Shown: positions 14,955 to 16,073 of the stretch, piece after piece | Numbering within the stretch: the stretch's first letter is position 1 | How the letters are laid out: every line of letters begins with the position of its first letter | DNA from: JBIOJM01 sp044450785 | Lineage (GTDB): Bacteria > Planctomycetota > Planctomycetia > Isosphaerales > Isosphaeraceae | Assembly (NCBI GenBank): GCA_044450785.1 | Contig: JBIOJM010000236.1 | Span: 1-16,073 of the forward strand | Reading direction: 5' to 3' | Length of the DNA: 16,073 nt | Made by a program: the position numbers and the translations under genes | Notes under the pieces: model-generated | Told to the model about the DNA's origin: nothing | The model's database searches: none | What the model saw: the letters and a program-made list of their open reading frames with translations, nothing else

Positions 14955-15776
14955 TCAGCGTACATCACAGGACTGTGGCTGGTCCACTCCCCTGTCCTTG
15001 GTCTTGGCTCGTCGCCTTGCGTCGGCCGTCGCCAACTTGTGCCTCCTTGTGGCCCAGATTGCCTCAGCGCGACCGGCGAGCTTATCCGCCGGAGTTATGT
15101 ACGCGATGGCGCTGTGCAACCGGACCGTGTTGTAGTAGGCCACGAACTCGGCAACGAGCCGTCGAGCGTCTTCCAAGCTCAACGGGGTCTTGACGCGAAT
15201 GCACCCTCCTTTCAGGGTCTTGTACCACCGCTCCATCTTGCCGTTGCTTTGGGGATAGTAAAACGAGGTTCTAACGTGAGTCATTCCACATATGCGGATG
15301 AACTCCTTGAAGTCCTTGGCGACGAACTGCGGCCCGTTGTCCGAGATGATCCGGGGCCGTTCGCCGGGAAACTGCTCTCGAGCCCGCTGAACGATCGTCT
15401 CCACCTCGACTTCTTTCATGGTCTCGCGGATCTCCCAGTGGATGACGAACCGGCTGTAGCCGTCGAGGATGCTGCAAAGGAAGTAGAACGTCCCGCAGAT
15501 ATTGATGTGGGAGACATCGATGTGCCAGTGCTCATGAGGCCGCACCGGCTGCTCGAAGCCCTTCCCCTTCTTGGAAGGCCTTCCCCAATGGGGAAGCAGC
15601 TTGCCGGCCGCCTTGAGCACGCGATAGACGCTGGAGGGGCTTACGGCCACGACGTCAGCGTCGAGCATCATGTAGGTCAACCGCCGGTATCCTTCCGAGG
15701 GATAGAGAGCGTGGAAGGCGATGATCGCGGCCTTCTCCCAATCCTCCAGCCAGAAATCACGAGGAACGATGGATAG
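14955..15776 (-). mobile_element. IS3-like DD35E transposase (rve integrase core), 5' end lost
   Basis: The minus-strand frame encodes an OrfB-type transposase. From the junction it reads LSIVPRDFWLEDWEKAAIIA, then YPSEGYRRLTYMMLDADVVA and SPSSVYRVLKAAGKL. The integrase core follows, with HWHIDVSHIN, IISDNGPQF and NGKMERWYKTLK. Numbering from the TTG at 15680, the catalytic residues are Asp55, Asp114 and Glu150, and the last two are separated by 35 residues (DD35E). The C-terminal YYNTVRLHSAI...TPADKLAGR is typical of planctomycete and proteobacterial IS3/IS481-type elements. The frame is open upstream to about 15776, where aminotransferase sequence begins, so the native start and any OrfA are missing. 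TTG at 15680 would omit about 30 conserved residues. The core looks undamaged, but the element is probably incapable of moving by itself. Confidence 0.85.
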
Positions 15777-16073
15777 AAACTGAATCCAGCGGCGTCTCCC
15801 AGCGATCCAGTCCGGCGACCCCGATACTCCGCGAGTATGGATTGAGCGGAGTCCTCCAGGATTTTGAGTCCATGTTTTTCCGCAATCTTCAGGATAGGCT
15901 CCATCTCGACCGCTTGACCGAATAGGTGGACGGGAACGATAGCCCGCGTGCGAGACGTGATCGAGGCAGTTATCCGGGTGGGAGCGATGTTATATGTGAC
16001 GGGATCTATATCAACAAATACAAGCTTGGCTCCCAATCGCCAGATCGCTTCGGCGGTGGTGAAGAACGTGTAC
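15766..16073 (-). pseudogene. DegT/DnrJ/EryC1 aminotransferase, interrupted by the IS and cut by the window edge
   Basis: The minus-strand frame enters from the right edge as YTFFTTAEAIWRLGAKLVFV and continues DIDPVTYNIAP, AIVPVHLFGQ, EKHGLKILEDSAQS, EYRGRRTGSLGDAAGFSFYPS. These are hallmark segments of the PLP-dependent sugar aminotransferase family used in making surface polysaccharide sugars; the Asp of LEDSAQ contacts the PLP pyridine. Family members continue FSFYPSKNLG, where Lys forms the Schiff base. Here similarity stops after YPS and transposase sequence follows, so the catalytic lysine and the whole C-terminal half are lost. The frame runs on through transposase DNA out of frame to a stop at 15677-15679. 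The N-terminus lies outside the window. The C-terminal half was not found on the far side of the IS. Confidence 0.85.

Noticed and set aside
14772..15776. A 334-codon plus-strand open frame across the transposase region
   Set aside because: It is antisense to a transposase with a clear DD35E core and has no start signal or domain of its own.
1..16073. CRISPR array, tRNA or rRNA genes, or a defence island
   Set aside because: No regularly spaced repeats and no recognisable tRNA or rRNA sequence were seen. Apart from the single TA pair and a Uma2 remnant there are no defence genes.

Overview
The window looks like chromosomal DNA of a planctomycete, perhaps of the Isosphaeraceae/Singulisphaera kind. 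This is inferred from the GC-rich coding sequence, a TAT-exported DUF362 protein, a Uma2-type fragment, a WD40 plus CBM9-like protein, a small helix-turn-helix protein and weak or missing Shine-Dalgarno sites. No rRNA, tRNA or CRISPR array was seen. No marker gene fixes the taxonomy.

Positions 1-10.2 kb are mostly intact genes. They comprise the start of trpS (minus, running off the left edge); a small PsbP/Mog1-like protein (plus); a very large minus-strand gene joining a complete ComEC/Rec2 DNA-uptake channel to an alpha/beta-hydrolase; and a TAT-exported DUF362 protein (plus). A 5'-truncated Uma2 remnant follows, then a secreted SnoaL/DUF4440-like protein (minus) and a translationally coupled MacB/LolD-type ABC ATPase and FtsX-like permease (plus). 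The ATPase has Gly where the Walker B catalytic Glu should be.

Positions 10.4-16.07 kb look accessory and partly decayed. After a small helix-turn-helix protein (minus) comes a frameshifted N-terminal piece of mutS. It ends abruptly against a 5'-truncated WD40 gene with an in-frame amber codon, whose C-terminal half (two WD40 blades plus a CBM9-like domain) is still open. Next is a compact toxin-antitoxin operon, a ParD-like antitoxin overlapping a zeta-like P-loop toxin, with a perfect inverted repeat just before the antitoxin start. The right end holds a DD35E integrase-type transposase gene joined directly to a DegT/DnrJ/EryC1 aminotransferase gene, which it cuts just before the expected PLP-binding lysine.

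I do not see a clearly new multi-gene system. The best candidates for follow-up are the ComEC-hydrolase fusion, the Glu-to-Gly ABC ATPase, and the decayed junction zone beside the TA operon.
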